Assembly: GCF_016862435.1 (NCBI RefSeq)
Contig: NZ_BOMY01000045.1
Location: 1-64,000 of the forward strand
Source: Paractinoplanes tereljensis
GTDB lineage: Bacteria > Actinomycetota > Actinomycetes > Mycobacteriales > Micromonosporaceae
Length of the DNA: 64,000 nt
Reading direction: 5' to 3'
Below, one piece after another: positions 34,930-43,851 of the stretch. The stretch's first letter is position 1. Each line of letters opens with the position of its first letter. The notes below the pieces were generated by a model. It searched no databases and had not been told where the DNA came from. It saw nothing but the letters and a program-made list of their open reading frames with translations. Position numbers and translations under genes: made by a program.

Positions 34930-35778
34930 ATGCGGGACGAATCGTTGGCGGCGGATCCCCGCCGGGACGAGGCGCGACGGCTACGGGCCGATCCGGGGCT
35001 GTCGCTCTCGGAGTTGATGAAGCACTTTCGGGTCGGCAGCGCCACCCTGACCGACTGGCTGCGGGGAATCGATCCGCCGCACTGGACTCGGCGTCCTAAC
35101 GCCAAGGACGATCTGCGACAGCAAGCGGTCGAACTTCGCGGCGAGGGCTGGTCGGTGAAGGATCTTGCCGAGCGGTTGGGCGTCGCCAAGTCCACGGCAT
35201 GGTCGTGGGTGCGGCATATTCCGTTGGATCCGGATGCCGAGCGGGCGCGGGCGAAACAGGCACATGCCGCGCTCATGGCTGCCGGCCGGTGGGACGCCCT
35301 GCGGGCCGAGCGTGATCGCCGCGAGGCGGAGGAGCGCTCCCGGGCGGTCGCCGAGCTTGGCGACATCACCCAACGGGATGTATTTCTCGGTGGCGCGTTG
35401 ATCTACATGTGCGAGGGAGCCAAGTCGAAGCCGTGGCGGAGGCTCGATCGGATGAAGTTCATCAACAATGATCCTCGGCTGCACCAGCTCTTCCTGCGCT
35501 TCCTGGCGGCCCATGGCCGAAGCGCCGATACCTTGCGTTATCGGGTGCACATCCATGAGACCGCCGCCGCGGCCGAGGCCGGCGACTGGTGGGCGGCTCG
35601 GCTCGGGGTGCCGCGTGAGCTTTTCGAACGTCCGACGATCAAGCGGCACAACCCGGCCACGCGTAGGGTCAACACGGGCGCGGACTACCACGGTTGCCTG
35701 GTCATCACGGTGCCTCGGTCACGCGAGCTCTACTGGAGGGTGGAGGGTGTGATGGATGCCTTGACCGGCCTGGGATAG
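34930..35778 (+). CDS. Double-HTH protein with LAGLIDADG-like C-terminal region
   Basis: A 282-residue protein. ATG at 34930 follows GAGAGGG; GTG 34909 is an alternative. Two helix-turn-helix segments are visible: LSLSELMKHFRVGSATLTDWL (split about 27-47) and WSVKDLAERLGVAKSTAW (about 73-92). The C-terminal 140 residues contain GALIYMCEGAK, FINNDPRLHQLFLRFL, YRVHIHET and DYHGCLVITV. This order of small motifs recalls the LAGLIDADG homing-endonuclease fold, but catalytic acids cannot be confirmed by eye. The family occurs as single genes in actinobacteria; function unknown. It stands alone, 48 bp before tRNA-Gln. Confidence 0.65.
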   Translation: MRDESLAADPRRDEARRLRADPGLSLSELMKHFRVGSATLTDWLRGIDPPHWTRRPNAKDDLRQQAVELRGEGWSVKDLAERLGVAKSTAWSWVRHIPLDPDAERARAKQAHAALMAAGRWDALRAERDRREAEERSRAVAELGDITQRDVFLGGALIYMCEGAKSKPWRRLDRMKFINNDPRLHQLFLRFLAAHGRSADTLRYRVHIHETAAAAEAGDWWAARLGVPRELFERPTIKRHNPATRRVNTGADYHGCLVITVPRSRELYWRVEGVMDALTGLG

Positions 35779-35826
35779 TGGTTTCCTAGGTCGCAGAGGC
35801 GGGCGCTAGGCTGGCCTACGAACCAG

Positions 35827-35898
35827 TCGGCTGTGGTGTAATTGGCAACACAGAGGTCTTTGGATCCTCTATTTCAGGTTCGAGTCCTGGCAGCCGAG
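35827..35898 (+). tRNA. tRNA-Gln(TTG)
   Basis: A 72-nt cloverleaf. The 7-bp acceptor stem TCGGCTG/CAGCCGA starts with a weak T-A pair typical of glutamine tRNA. The D-arm is GTGT/ACAC, the anticodon loop CTTTGGA gives anticodon TTG, and the T-arm contains GGTTCGAGTCC. One T-T mismatch closes the anticodon stem. Discriminator G; CCA not encoded. It lies just upstream of glmU. Confidence 0.92.
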
Positions 35899-35980
35899 CC
35901 ATCTTGTGGTAAAAGCCGATGTCCGGTGTGGCGACGTGACGACTTACCTTCGCCGCCGGTTCGAACAATGGAGTTGCCGC

Positions 35981-37408
35981 GTGAGCCGTACCGTCGTCGT
36001 CCTTGCCGCCGGGGAGGGGAAGCGGATGAAGTCCGCTACCCCCAAGGTGTTGCACTCGCTGCTCGGGCGCACGCTGCTGGGGCACGTGCTGGTCGCGGCC
36101 TCGTCGGCCGCCGCCGAGCGGACGATCGTGGTGGTCGGGCACCAGGCTGAGCAGGTCGGCGCGCACCTCGCCGAGATCGCGCCGGAGGCCGTGCCGGTGC
36201 TGCAGGCCGAGCAGAACGGCACCGGGCACGCCGTGCGGATCGCGCTCGACGCGGTGCCGGACGTGTCCGGCACGGTGGTGGTGCTCAGCGGGGACGCGCC
36301 GCTGCTGCGGGCCGAGACGGTCACCGCGCTGATCGAGGCGCACGAGTCGGGCCGGCATGCCGCGACCGTGCTGGCGGCCGTGGTGGACGACCCGACCGGC
36401 CTCGGCCGGATCGTCCGGGACACCGACGGCGGCCTGGCCCGGATCGTCGAGGAGCGGGACGCGTCGGCCGACGTGCGGGCGATCCGCGAGATCAACGGCG
36501 GGATCTACGCGTTCGACGGAGCCCGGTTGCGGGAGGCGCTGGGCAAGCTCTCCACCGACAACGACCAGGGCGAGGAATACCTGACCGACGTGTTCGGCCT
36601 GCTCGTCGAGGTGGGCAGCGCGGTCGGCGTGTTCGTCGCGCCGGACGCCCAGGAGACGCTCGGGGCCAACGACCGGGCCCAGCTCGCGGGTCTGCGGGCG
36701 ATGCTGCGCGACCGGGTCAACACGGCCTGGATGCGGTCCGGGGTCGCGATCCTCGATCCGGCCACCACCTGGATCGACGTGACCGTGCAGCTCGAGCCGG
36801 ACGCGGTGATCGACCAGAACTCCCAGCTGCAGGGTGGGACGACGGTGGCGACGGGCGCGGTGATCGGCCCGGACACGACGCTGATCGACACCACGGTCGG
36901 GGCCGGTGCGACGGTGTTGCGCACCCACTCGATCGGTGCCCAGATCGGTCCGGCGGCGACCGTGGGCCCGTTCTCGTTCCTGCGGCCGGGCACCCGGCTG
37001 GGCCGCAAGTCGAAGGTGGGCGGCTTCGTCGAGACCAAGAACGCCGAGCTGGGCGAAGGCGCCAAGGTCCCCCATCTGTCGTATGTGGGGGACGCGACCA
37101 TCGGCCCCAAGTCCAACATCGGCGCCGGCACGATCTTCGCGAACTACGACGGCGTCAACAAGCACCACACCACGGTGGGCGAGGCCGCGTTCGTCGGCTC
37201 GGACACCGTACTGATCGCCCCGGTCGAGATCGGCCCGGGCGCCTACGTCGCGGCCGGCAGCGCCATCCAGAAAGAGGTCCCCGCGGGCAACCTCGGGGTG
37301 ACCCGGGCGCCGCAGCGCAACGTGGAGGGCTGGACGGCCCGGCGCCGGGCCGGCACGGTGTCGGCCGAGGCGGCCGAGCGGGCTGCCGCTGATCAGAAGG
37401 TCGAGTAG
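35981..37408 (+). CDS. glmU: Bifunctional GlcNAc-1-P uridylyltransferase/GlcN-1-P acetyltransferase
   Basis: A 475-residue enzyme making UDP-GlcNAc for peptidoglycan and other glycans. The N-terminal pyrophosphorylase carries VLAAGEGKRMKSATPKVLH (about 7-25) and EQNGTGHAVR. The C-terminal left-handed beta-helix acetyltransferase has repeated hexapeptides (IGPDTTLIDTTVGAGATV, GDATIGPKSNIGAGTIFANYDG) with the catalytic His region near 378. GTG at 35981 after GGAG is chosen; frames further upstream read into the tRNA. First gene of a plus-strand run glmU-prs-rplY-pth, the same set as Rv1018c-Rv1014c. Confidence 0.95.
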   Translation: MSRTVVVLAAGEGKRMKSATPKVLHSLLGRTLLGHVLVAASSAAAERTIVVVGHQAEQVGAHLAEIAPEAVPVLQAEQNGTGHAVRIALDAVPDVSGTVVVLSGDAPLLRAETVTALIEAHESGRHAATVLAAVVDDPTGLGRIVRDTDGGLARIVEERDASADVRAIREINGGIYAFDGARLREALGKLSTDNDQGEEYLTDVFGLLVEVGSAVGVFVAPDAQETLGANDRAQLAGLRAMLRDRVNTAWMRSGVAILDPATTWIDVTVQLEPDAVIDQNSQLQGGTTVATGAVIGPDTTLIDTTVGAGATVLRTHSIGAQIGPAATVGPFSFLRPGTRLGRKSKVGGFVETKNAELGEGAKVPHLSYVGDATIGPKSNIGAGTIFANYDGVNKHHTTVGEAAFVGSDTVLIAPVEIGPGAYVAAGSAIQKEVPAGNLGVTRAPQRNVEGWTARRRAGTVSAEAAERAAADQKVE

Positions 37409-37519
37409 CGTTCCGAGGGGTGAGGCATCCCACCCGCCGGGCTCGGCGCGTGGCCAGACGATGGCCTCGGGTGATACTTCAGGTGACTAACCCCTCGATC
37501 CAACGGGAGCAGCGAGCCG

Positions 37520-38500
37520 ATGGGCAGCATCGTCGCGGAGAACCGTAAGAGCCTGATGCTTTTCTCCGGCCGGGGGTTCCCCGAGCTGGCTGAGGAGATC
37601 GGCCAGGTGCTGGGCGTGGCGCCGACTCCGTCCGACTCGTACGAGTTCGCGAACGGCGAGATCTTCGTCCGCTTCAAGGACTCGGTCCGCGGTTCCGACG
37701 CGTTCGTCGTGCAGTCGATGACCGAGGGCGTGAACCGGTGGGTGATGGAGACGCTGATCATGATCGACGCGCTGAAGCGTGGATCAGCCAAGCGGATCAC
37801 CGTGGTCCTGCCGTTCTATCCCTATTCGCGCCAGGACAAGAAGCACCGCGGCCGGGAGCCGATCTCCGCCCGCCTGGTCGCCGACCTGCTGAAGACCGCC
37901 GGGGCCAACCGCATCCTCACGGTTGACCTGCACACCGCTCAGATCCAGGGCTTCTTCGACGGCCCGGTCGACCATCTGTTCGCGATGGACATCCTGGCCG
38001 AGCACGTGGTCAAGAAGTTCGCCGGCCGGCCGATGACCGTGGTGGCGCCCGACTCCGGCCGGGTGCGGGTGGCCGAGCGGTGGACCGATCGGCTGGGCGG
38101 CTGTCCGCTGGCGTTCATCCACAAGACCCGTGACCCGCTGAAGCCCAACCAGGTGGTGGCCAACCGGGTGGTCGGCGAGGTCGAGGGCCGGGTGTGCCTG
38201 ATCGTCGACGACATGATCGACACCGGCGGCACCATCACCAAGGCCGCCGACATCCTGTTCGACGAGGGTGCGGCCGACGTCATCGTGGCCTCGACGCACG
38301 CCCTGCTGTCCGACCCGGCGACCGAGCGGCTGAAGAACAGCCGGATCAGTGAGCTGGTGGTGTGCAACACGCTGCCGCTGCCGCCGGAGAAGCGGCTCGA
38401 CAAGATCACCGTGCTGTCGATCGCCCCGTTGCTGGCCCGGGCCATTCGCGAGGTGTTCGACGACGGCTCGGTGACCACCCTGTTCGGTGGTCTCAGCTGA
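37520..38500 (+). CDS. prs: Ribose-phosphate pyrophosphokinase
   Basis: A 326-residue enzyme making PRPP from ribose-5-phosphate and ATP for nucleotide, His and Trp synthesis. It has the flexible-loop region YPYSRQDKKHRGREPISARL (about 95-114), the pyrophosphate/metal segment VDLHTAQIQGFFDGPVDHL and the PRPP loop VDDMIDTGGTI (about 232-242). ATG at 37520 follows GGGAG. The 111-bp gap after glmU contains GAGGGGT and its distant complement ACCCCTC near 37491, a possible long hairpin. Confidence 0.96.
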   Translation: MGSIVAENRKSLMLFSGRGFPELAEEIGQVLGVAPTPSDSYEFANGEIFVRFKDSVRGSDAFVVQSMTEGVNRWVMETLIMIDALKRGSAKRITVVLPFYPYSRQDKKHRGREPISARLVADLLKTAGANRILTVDLHTAQIQGFFDGPVDHLFAMDILAEHVVKKFAGRPMTVVAPDSGRVRVAERWTDRLGGCPLAFIHKTRDPLKPNQVVANRVVGEVEGRVCLIVDDMIDTGGTITKAADILFDEGAADVIVASTHALLSDPATERLKNSRISELVVCNTLPLPPEKRLDKITVLSIAPLLARAIREVFDDGSVTTLFGGLS

Positions 38501-38806
38501 TTTTCAGCAGGTGCCGCTTTTCGTTCGCGCTGCGGGGCTCGCAAAACCGGCTCACTCCTCGCGCTCACGGCGTGCCCCGATTTCGGCGTGCACCAGGACG
38601 GCAGGTAAGCTAGTGCGGTTGCCACGGCGAGGGTGCCCCGCGGTCTGCTGAGGTTCGCAGCCGCTCGGAGGCACCGTGATCGACGCGGTGCTCCGGGCCT
38701 GTGCCCAGCGCGCCCCCTTGCCCGGCAGCGCCGCACGCCGCACTGCCGGACGTAACGCCCGCCGACTTACGACGCAGCCCGATCGAAGAGTTTCAGGAGT
38801 TTCCCC
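38501..38806 (+). promoter_or_regulatory. Leader region of rplY with a possible upstream frame
   Basis: A 306-bp non-coding stretch. A likely promoter lies near 38600-38620 (TAAGCTAGT). A small frame begins at GTG 38676 with GGAGG at 38667-38671, encodes 47 Arg-rich residues (MIDAVLRACAQRAPLPGSAA at the start) and ends at TAA 38817-38819, ten bases past the rplY start. A hairpin of GGAGGCACCG with CGGTGCTCC covers that start. This layout suggests translational control of rplY, though the frame could be chance. Confidence 0.4.
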
Positions 38807-39427
38807 GTGTCCGAGGTAAAGATCAGCGCAGAGCCCCGCACCGAGTTCGGCAAGGGTGGTGCCCGCCGCACGCGCCGGGCCGGTTTGGTGCCCGCCGTGC
38901 TTTACGGTCACGGCGAGGCTCCCCAGCACATCGCCCTGCCCGCCCGCGAGTTCGCGGCTGCCATCCGGCACGGCGGACTCAACCAGGTCTTCACGATCGA
39001 CATCAACGGCGCGTCGGGCACCACGCTCGCGCTCCCCAAGGCCATCCAGCGTGACCCGATCAAGGACACGTACGAGCACATCGACCTGATCATCGTCAAG
39101 CGTGGCGAGAAGGTCCAGGTTGACGTCCCGGTGACGCTGGTCGGCGAGGCCGCCCGCAACACCCTGGTCGTCAGCGAGTCGACCACGCTCGCCATCGTGG
39201 CCGAGGCCATGCACCTGCCGAACGGCTTCGAGGTCTCGATCGAGGGACTCGAGGCGGGTTCGCAGATCACCGCCGGCGACGTGACCCTGCCGACCGGCAG
39301 CGAGCTGGCCGTCGAGCCTGACTTCGTGCTCGCGATCATCTCGCAGGCACAGAGTGCCGAGCAGCTCGAGGGTGGCGACGCCGCCGAGGGTGCGGGCGAG
39401 TCGGCCGAGGCTTCGACCGAGGCGTAA
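38807..39427 (+). CDS. rplY: 50S ribosomal protein L25 (CTC form)
   Basis: A 206-residue long form of L25 that binds 5S rRNA. The N-terminal L25 domain (about 1-92) has EPRTEFGKGGARRTRRAGLVP, AVLYGHGEAPQHIALP and REFAAAIRHGGLN. The TL5/CTC beta domain (about 95-185) follows, then an acidic Ala/Glu tail. GTG at 38807 has CAGGAG upstream. It is followed by a strong hairpin and pth, with which it is usually co-transcribed. Confidence 0.95.
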   Translation: MSEVKISAEPRTEFGKGGARRTRRAGLVPAVLYGHGEAPQHIALPAREFAAAIRHGGLNQVFTIDINGASGTTLALPKAIQRDPIKDTYEHIDLIIVKRGEKVQVDVPVTLVGEAARNTLVVSESTTLAIVAEAMHLPNGFEVSIEGLEAGSQITAGDVTLPTGSELAVEPDFVLAIISQAQSAEQLEGGDAAEGAGESAEASTEA

Positions 39428-39457
39428 GTCACCGCGCGGCGGTTTCATAGCAGTGCT

Positions 39458-39488
39458 CAGGGAAAGTGCCGGACCGGCACTTTCCCTG
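39458..39488 (+). terminator. Hairpin between rplY and pth
   Basis: CAGGGAAAGTGCCGG (39458-39472) faces its exact complement at 39474-39488 with one base between, a 15-bp stem. It ends 22 bp before the pth start and lacks a T-run, so it may attenuate read-through or stabilise rplY mRNA rather than stop it. Confidence 0.6.
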
Positions 39489-39510
39489 ACGTGTATGCGG
39501 AGGTTGAAGA

Positions 39511-40098
39511 GTGGGCGACGACTCCACCTGGCTGATCGTCGGGCTGGGCAACCCCGGCAAGGAGTACGCCGGTAACCGGCACAACGTGGGCTTCATGGTG
39601 GCTGACCTGCTCGCCTCCCGGGTGGGTGCGAAGTTCGGCCGGCCGAAGCGCGTGCACGCCGAAGTTGCCGAGGGCCGACTAGGTTTCGGGGGCCCCAAGC
39701 TCGTACTGATCAAGCCGCTGACTTTTATGAACCTGTCCGGTGCGCCGGTGGTTGCGCTGGCTCAGTTCTTCAAGGTGCCGGTAGAGAACGTGATCGCCGT
39801 GCATGATGAGCTGGACGTGCCGTTCGGGCAGGTGCGAGCCAAGCGGGGCGGCGGTGAAGGCGGCCACAACGGGTTGCGTTCGATGTCGAAGTCGCTGTCG
39901 AGCAAGGAGTACGCACGAGTCCGTTTCGGGATCGGGCGCCCGCCCGGCCGGCAGGATCCGGCCGATTACGTGCTGTCCGACTTCAGCGGCACCGAGCGGA
40001 AAGAGCTGGATTTCCTCGTCGACCGGGCGGCGGACGTCGTCGAGGCGGTCGTTCTCGAGGGCGTCGAGTGGGCGCAGAACAAATACCACGGCGGTTGA
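39511..40098 (+). CDS. pth: Peptidyl-tRNA hydrolase
   Basis: A 195-residue enzyme that frees tRNA from stalled peptidyl-tRNA. Motifs: VGLGNPGKEYAGNRHNVGFM (split about 11-30; catalytic His in the NRHN segment), FMNLSGAPVV (Asn contact), VHDELDVPFG (about 96) and KRGGGEGGHNGLRS. GTG at 39511 has GGAGG upstream. It is the last gene of the glmU-prs-rplY-pth run. Confidence 0.96.
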   Translation: MGDDSTWLIVGLGNPGKEYAGNRHNVGFMVADLLASRVGAKFGRPKRVHAEVAEGRLGFGGPKLVLIKPLTFMNLSGAPVVALAQFFKVPVENVIAVHDELDVPFGQVRAKRGGGEGGHNGLRSMSKSLSSKEYARVRFGIGRPPGRQDPADYVLSDFSGTERKELDFLVDRAADVVEAVVLEGVEWAQNKYHGG

Positions 40099-40238
40099 TC
40101 TGGCGGGGTCGAAACGGATGGATCTTTTGACTGGTTTTGTCCGTCTCGTAATCCCGTGACGCTGGCCGCTGTCCGAGCGTTGGTCACACGTACGCACCGC
40201 TCGGTGCGGCCGGCCGGCGCGGCGGGGGGAGGTACGGG

Positions 40239-42002
40239 GTGCAGGAGCAGGAGTCGGTGATGACCGAGCCGACCGTTCTCCTGTCGGAGGTCCGTCTGGG
40301 CGCGGTTGGCACACCGCCGGCGAACTACGGTCCGCGGCCGCACCGGTCGGTGAACCGCAAGACCACGGTTCGCAACGCGAAGATCCCGGCGCCGGTGGTG
40401 CCGCTGAGCCCGCCGCCCGCGGGAGCTGCCCGGCGCCCGAGGCCGCGGCCGGACAACGCTCCGCCGCTGGCCGCGCAGGGTTCGGCCGAACGGAACCGGG
40501 CGACCGACCGACTCGACAGCGACCGGCCCAACCGGTCGGCGGCGGTTCGCCCGCCGGTCCGGCCGTTCGTGCGGATGCGTGGCCGGCACGCGGCGATGTC
40601 CCGCCGGCAGCGCTGGGAACGCCGTTACGTGCGGACGCTGGTGCTGGCCGACCTGGTGGCCGGCACGGTGGCGGGTGCGGTGACGTTCGGGGTGCGCTTC
40701 GGCGACGATGTCACGGCGTACAACCGGAACTACATGATTCTTTCGGCTCTTCTGCCGGTATTGCTGCTGGCGGTGCTCGCGGTCTCCCGGGCGTACGAGC
40801 GGCGTTTCCTGTTCGTCGGGACGGACGAGTATCAGCGCGTGTTCCGGGGCGGGGTCGGCTTGATCGCGGGGGCGGCGCTCGTCTCGTACGCCCTCGATCT
40901 GGATCTTGCGCGAGGCTATGTCCTCGCCGCTCTGCCCACCGCGATCTGCACCTCGGTGGTTTTGCGTTTCGCCCTGCGTAAGCGGTTGCACCTGGCCCGC
41001 GCCCGCGGCGAGAGCCTGCGCCGGGTGATGCTGGCCGGGCACGAGCTGGCGGTGATCGGGATGGCCCGGCAGCTGCGCCGGGAGCGTTATCACGGCCTGG
41101 AGGTGGTGGGCGCGTGCCTGCCGACCGGGCATGACGGCGAGGGCATGACCGGGCTGACCGTGTGCGGCACGTTCGACGACGTGGCGAGCGCGGTGGAGCG
41201 CGCCGACGCGGACACCGTGGTGGTGCTCAGCTGCCCGGAGCTGGACGGTACGGCGTTGCGCCGGCTGGCCTGGCGGCTCGAGCGCGACGAGGTCGACCTG
41301 GTGGTGGCGAGCTCGCTGGTGGACGTGGCGGGCGCCCGCACCACGATCCGGCCGTTCGACGGCCTGCCCATGCTGCACGTCGAGCACCCCCGGCTGCACG
41401 GCGGATCGCGGCTGGTCAAGGACATGTTCGACCGGATCGGCGCGGTGCTGCTGCTGGCCGGCTTCGGTCCGCTGCTGCTCGCGGTCGCACTGTGTGTGCG
41501 GTTGACATCGAGAGGGCCGGTACTCTTTCGTCAGGTACGGGTCGGCCGCGACGGCCGCTCGTTCCGCATTTTCAAGTTCCGGAGTATGTACGTGGACGCC
41601 GAGGCCCGGCTGGCCGAGCTGCGGCACCTCAACGAGCACGACGGTGTGCTCTTCAAAATCCGTGACGATCCGCGGGTCACCCGGGTGGGCCGCTGGTTGC
41701 GCCGGTTCTCGCTGGACGAGCTGCCGCAGTTGCTGAACGTGCTGCTCGGCCAGATGTCACTGGTCGGACCCCGGCCTCCGCTGCCGGCGGAGGTGGCCGT
41801 CTACGCCGGAGATGTGCGGCGCCGCTTGGCCGTCAAACCTGGCATGACGGGCCTTTGGCAGGTTTCCGGACGATCGGACCTGCCATGGGAGGAAGCCGTC
41901 CGCTTGGACCTGCGCTATGTGGAGAACTGGTCGCTCAGCTTGGACTTGGTGATCCTTTTGCGGACGATGACCGCCGTGGTGCGCTCGTCGGGGGCGTACT
42001 GA
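40239..42002 (+). CDS. Exopolysaccharide priming glycosyl-1-phosphate transferase
   Basis: A 587-residue polyprenyl-phosphate sugar-1-phosphate transferase (WcaJ/CpsE type), which loads the first sugar on the lipid carrier. The first 130 residues are Arg/Pro-rich and cytoplasmic. Four hydrophobic helices follow (about 140-250), then a Rossmann-like CoA-binding-type domain (about 260-380). The catalytic C-terminus has FDRIGAVLLLAGFGPLLL, FKFRSMYVDAE, DELPQLLNVLLGQMSLVGPRPP (split here) and LKPGMTGLWQVSGRS-like RLAVKPGMTGLWQVSGRSD. GTG at 40239 follows GGGGGAGG. No other capsule genes are adjacent; cysQ follows 19 bp later. Confidence 0.92.
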   Translation: MQEQESVMTEPTVLLSEVRLGAVGTPPANYGPRPHRSVNRKTTVRNAKIPAPVVPLSPPPAGAARRPRPRPDNAPPLAAQGSAERNRATDRLDSDRPNRSAAVRPPVRPFVRMRGRHAAMSRRQRWERRYVRTLVLADLVAGTVAGAVTFGVRFGDDVTAYNRNYMILSALLPVLLLAVLAVSRAYERRFLFVGTDEYQRVFRGGVGLIAGAALVSYALDLDLARGYVLAALPTAICTSVVLRFALRKRLHLARARGESLRRVMLAGHELAVIGMARQLRRERYHGLEVVGACLPTGHDGEGMTGLTVCGTFDDVASAVERADADTVVVLSCPELDGTALRRLAWRLERDEVDLVVASSLVDVAGARTTIRPFDGLPMLHVEHPRLHGGSRLVKDMFDRIGAVLLLAGFGPLLLAVALCVRLTSRGPVLFRQVRVGRDGRSFRIFKFRSMYVDAEARLAELRHLNEHDGVLFKIRDDPRVTRVGRWLRRFSLDELPQLLNVLLGQMSLVGPRPPLPAEVAVYAGDVRRRLAVKPGMTGLWQVSGRSDLPWEEAVRLDLRYVENWSLSLDLVILLRTMTAVVRSSGAY

Positions 42003-42021
42003 CCGTGAGGAGCCCGAGGCA

Positions 42022-42897
42022 ATGACAGAGACGTCGGAGCGCATCACCAGTCAGCGGGAAGGCGAGCCCAGCGGGACGCCGCCGGTCATCGACTCGGCCT
42101 TCGCCCGCTGGCTCGCCGACCGGGCCGGGCAGGTGCTGCTGCAGGTCCGCGACGAGATGGGGTACGCGGACGGCCAGGCGCTCAAGACCGCCGGTGACCG
42201 GGCCGCGCACGACCTGCTGCGGGCCGAGCTGGCCCGCTGGCGGCCGGCCGACGCGGTGCTCTCCGAGGAGGACGACCACTCCCGGATCGCCTGGCAGGAC
42301 GGCGAACCCGCAAGCGTCCGCCCGGAGCGCCTCGGCTCGAACCGGGTGTGGATCGTCGACCCGCTCGACGGCACCCGCGAGTTCTCCGAACAGGGCCGCA
42401 CCGACTGGGCCGTGCACGTCGCTCTCTGGAGTTCCGACTCGGCCAACGCGAGCCATCTGGCCGCCGGCGCGGTCGCGATGCCGGCCCAGCACCGCACCAT
42501 CGCCACCGACCACGCGCCGGCATATCCACCGATGCCGATCGATGGTGGACCGGGCGGATCGATCAGGATCGCTGCGAGTCGCACCCGTCCGCCGGCCTTC
42601 GTGACCGCTCTGGCCGAAGAAATCGGGGCCGAGTTGGTGCCCATGGGATCGGCCGGAGTGAAGATCGCCGCGGTGATAAACGGCGAGGCAGATGCCTATG
42701 TGCACGCCGGCGGGCAGTACGAGTGGGACTCCGCCGCACCGGTCGCTGTGGCTTTGGCCACCGGGCTGCACGCTAGCCGAATCGACGGTTCTGCGCTGAA
42801 ATACAACGAGGCCGATCCTAAGCTGCCGGACCTTGTGGTCTGCCGGAAGGACCTCGCGCCGCGGCTGCTTGCAGCGTTGCAACGTCACCTTCCGTAA
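42022..42897 (+). CDS. cysQ: 3'(2'),5'-bisphosphate nucleotidase (CysQ)
   Basis: A 291-residue member of the inositol monophosphatase family. Metal-binding motifs are SEEDD (about 81-85) and WIVDPLDGTREFSEQ (about 110-124), with the C-terminal GGQYEWDSAAPVAVA (about 233). CysQ removes the 3'-phosphate of PAP/PAPS. The position directly before cysD-cysN fits control of PAPS/PAP in sulfate assimilation. ATG at 42022. Confidence 0.9.
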   Translation: MTETSERITSQREGEPSGTPPVIDSAFARWLADRAGQVLLQVRDEMGYADGQALKTAGDRAAHDLLRAELARWRPADAVLSEEDDHSRIAWQDGEPASVRPERLGSNRVWIVDPLDGTREFSEQGRTDWAVHVALWSSDSANASHLAAGAVAMPAQHRTIATDHAPAYPPMPIDGGPGGSIRIAASRTRPPAFVTALAEEIGAELVPMGSAGVKIAAVINGEADAYVHAGGQYEWDSAAPVAVALATGLHASRIDGSALKYNEADPKLPDLVVCRKDLAPRLLAALQRHLP

Positions 42898-42939
42898 CAA
42901 CGACCGTAAGTAACCCCCCGGAAAGGTCGGGAAACACCG

Positions 42940-43851
42940 ATGAGTCAGCCGAAGCCGTACCGCGTCTCACATCTGGATGCTCTCGAAGCCGAGAGCATTT
43001 TTGTGATGCGCGAGGTGATGGCCGAGTTCGAGCGCCCGGTTCTGCTGTTCTCCGGGGGCAAGGACTCGATCGTGATGCTGCGGCTGGCCGAGAAGGCGTT
43101 CACCCCGGCGCGCGTCCCGTTCCCGGTCATGCACATCGACACCGGGCACAACTTCCCCGAGGTGCTGGATTACCGCGACTCCCGGGTCGCGACGCTCGGC
43201 CTCAACCTCGTGGTGGCCAGCGTGCAGGAAGCGATCGACACCGGCCTGGTCCGCGAGTTGCCGGACGGCACCCGCAACCGCATCCAAACTCCGGTGCTGC
43301 TGGCCGCGGTGGAGAAATACCGTTTCGACGCGCTGTTCGGTGGCGCCCGCCGGGACGAGGAGAAGGCCCGCGCGAAGGAGCGGATGTTCTCCTTCCGGGA
43401 CGACTTCGGCCAGTGGGACCCGAAGAACCAGCGCCCGGAGCTGTGGGCGCTGTACAACGGCAAGCACCACCCGGGGGAGTCGATCCGGGTGTTCCCGCTG
43501 TCCAACTGGACCGAGCTGGACGTCTGGCACTACATCGCCCGGGAGAAGATCCCGCTGCCGTCGATCTACTACGCGCACGACCGCGAGGTGGTCGAGCGCG
43601 ACGGCATGTTCTACGCGGTCAACGAGTTCATCCGGCTGCGCGACGGGGAGACCTCGTCGGTGCGCCGGGTCCGGTACCGCACGGTCGGTGACGCCTCCCA
43701 GACCGCCGCGGTGCTGTCCGAGGCCGACACGGTGGAAAAGGTGATCGACGAGGTCGCCGCGACCCGGATCACCGAGCGTGGAGCCACCCGCGGCGACGAC
43801 AAGGTCTCCGAGGCCGCGATGGAAGACCGCAAGCGAGAGGGTTACTTCTGA
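42940..43851 (+). CDS. cysD: Sulfate adenylyltransferase subunit 2
   Basis: A 303-residue catalytic subunit of ATP sulfurylase, making APS from sulfate and ATP. The PP-loop reads LLFSGGKDSIVMLRLAEKA (about 32-50). Other family blocks are FPVMHIDTGHNFPEVLDYRD, FGGARRDEEKARAKER and WTELDVWHYI. ATG at 42940 follows GGAAAGG-like sequence. The stop overlaps the cysN start by one base. It acts as a complex with CysN. Confidence 0.96.
   Translation: MSQPKPYRVSHLDALEAESIFVMREVMAEFERPVLLFSGGKDSIVMLRLAEKAFTPARVPFPVMHIDTGHNFPEVLDYRDSRVATLGLNLVVASVQEAIDTGLVRELPDGTRNRIQTPVLLAAVEKYRFDALFGGARRDEEKARAKERMFSFRDDFGQWDPKNQRPELWALYNGKHHPGESIRVFPLSNWTELDVWHYIAREKIPLPSIYYAHDREVVERDGMFYAVNEFIRLRDGETSSVRRVRYRTVGDASQTAAVLSEADTVEKVIDEVAATRITERGATRGDDKVSEAAMEDRKREGYF

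Noticed and set aside
35827..35898. tRNA-Gln as an integration site for a mobile element
   Set aside because: No repeat of the tRNA 3' end, integrase or foreign block was seen; glmU follows directly, as in stable chromosomal loci.
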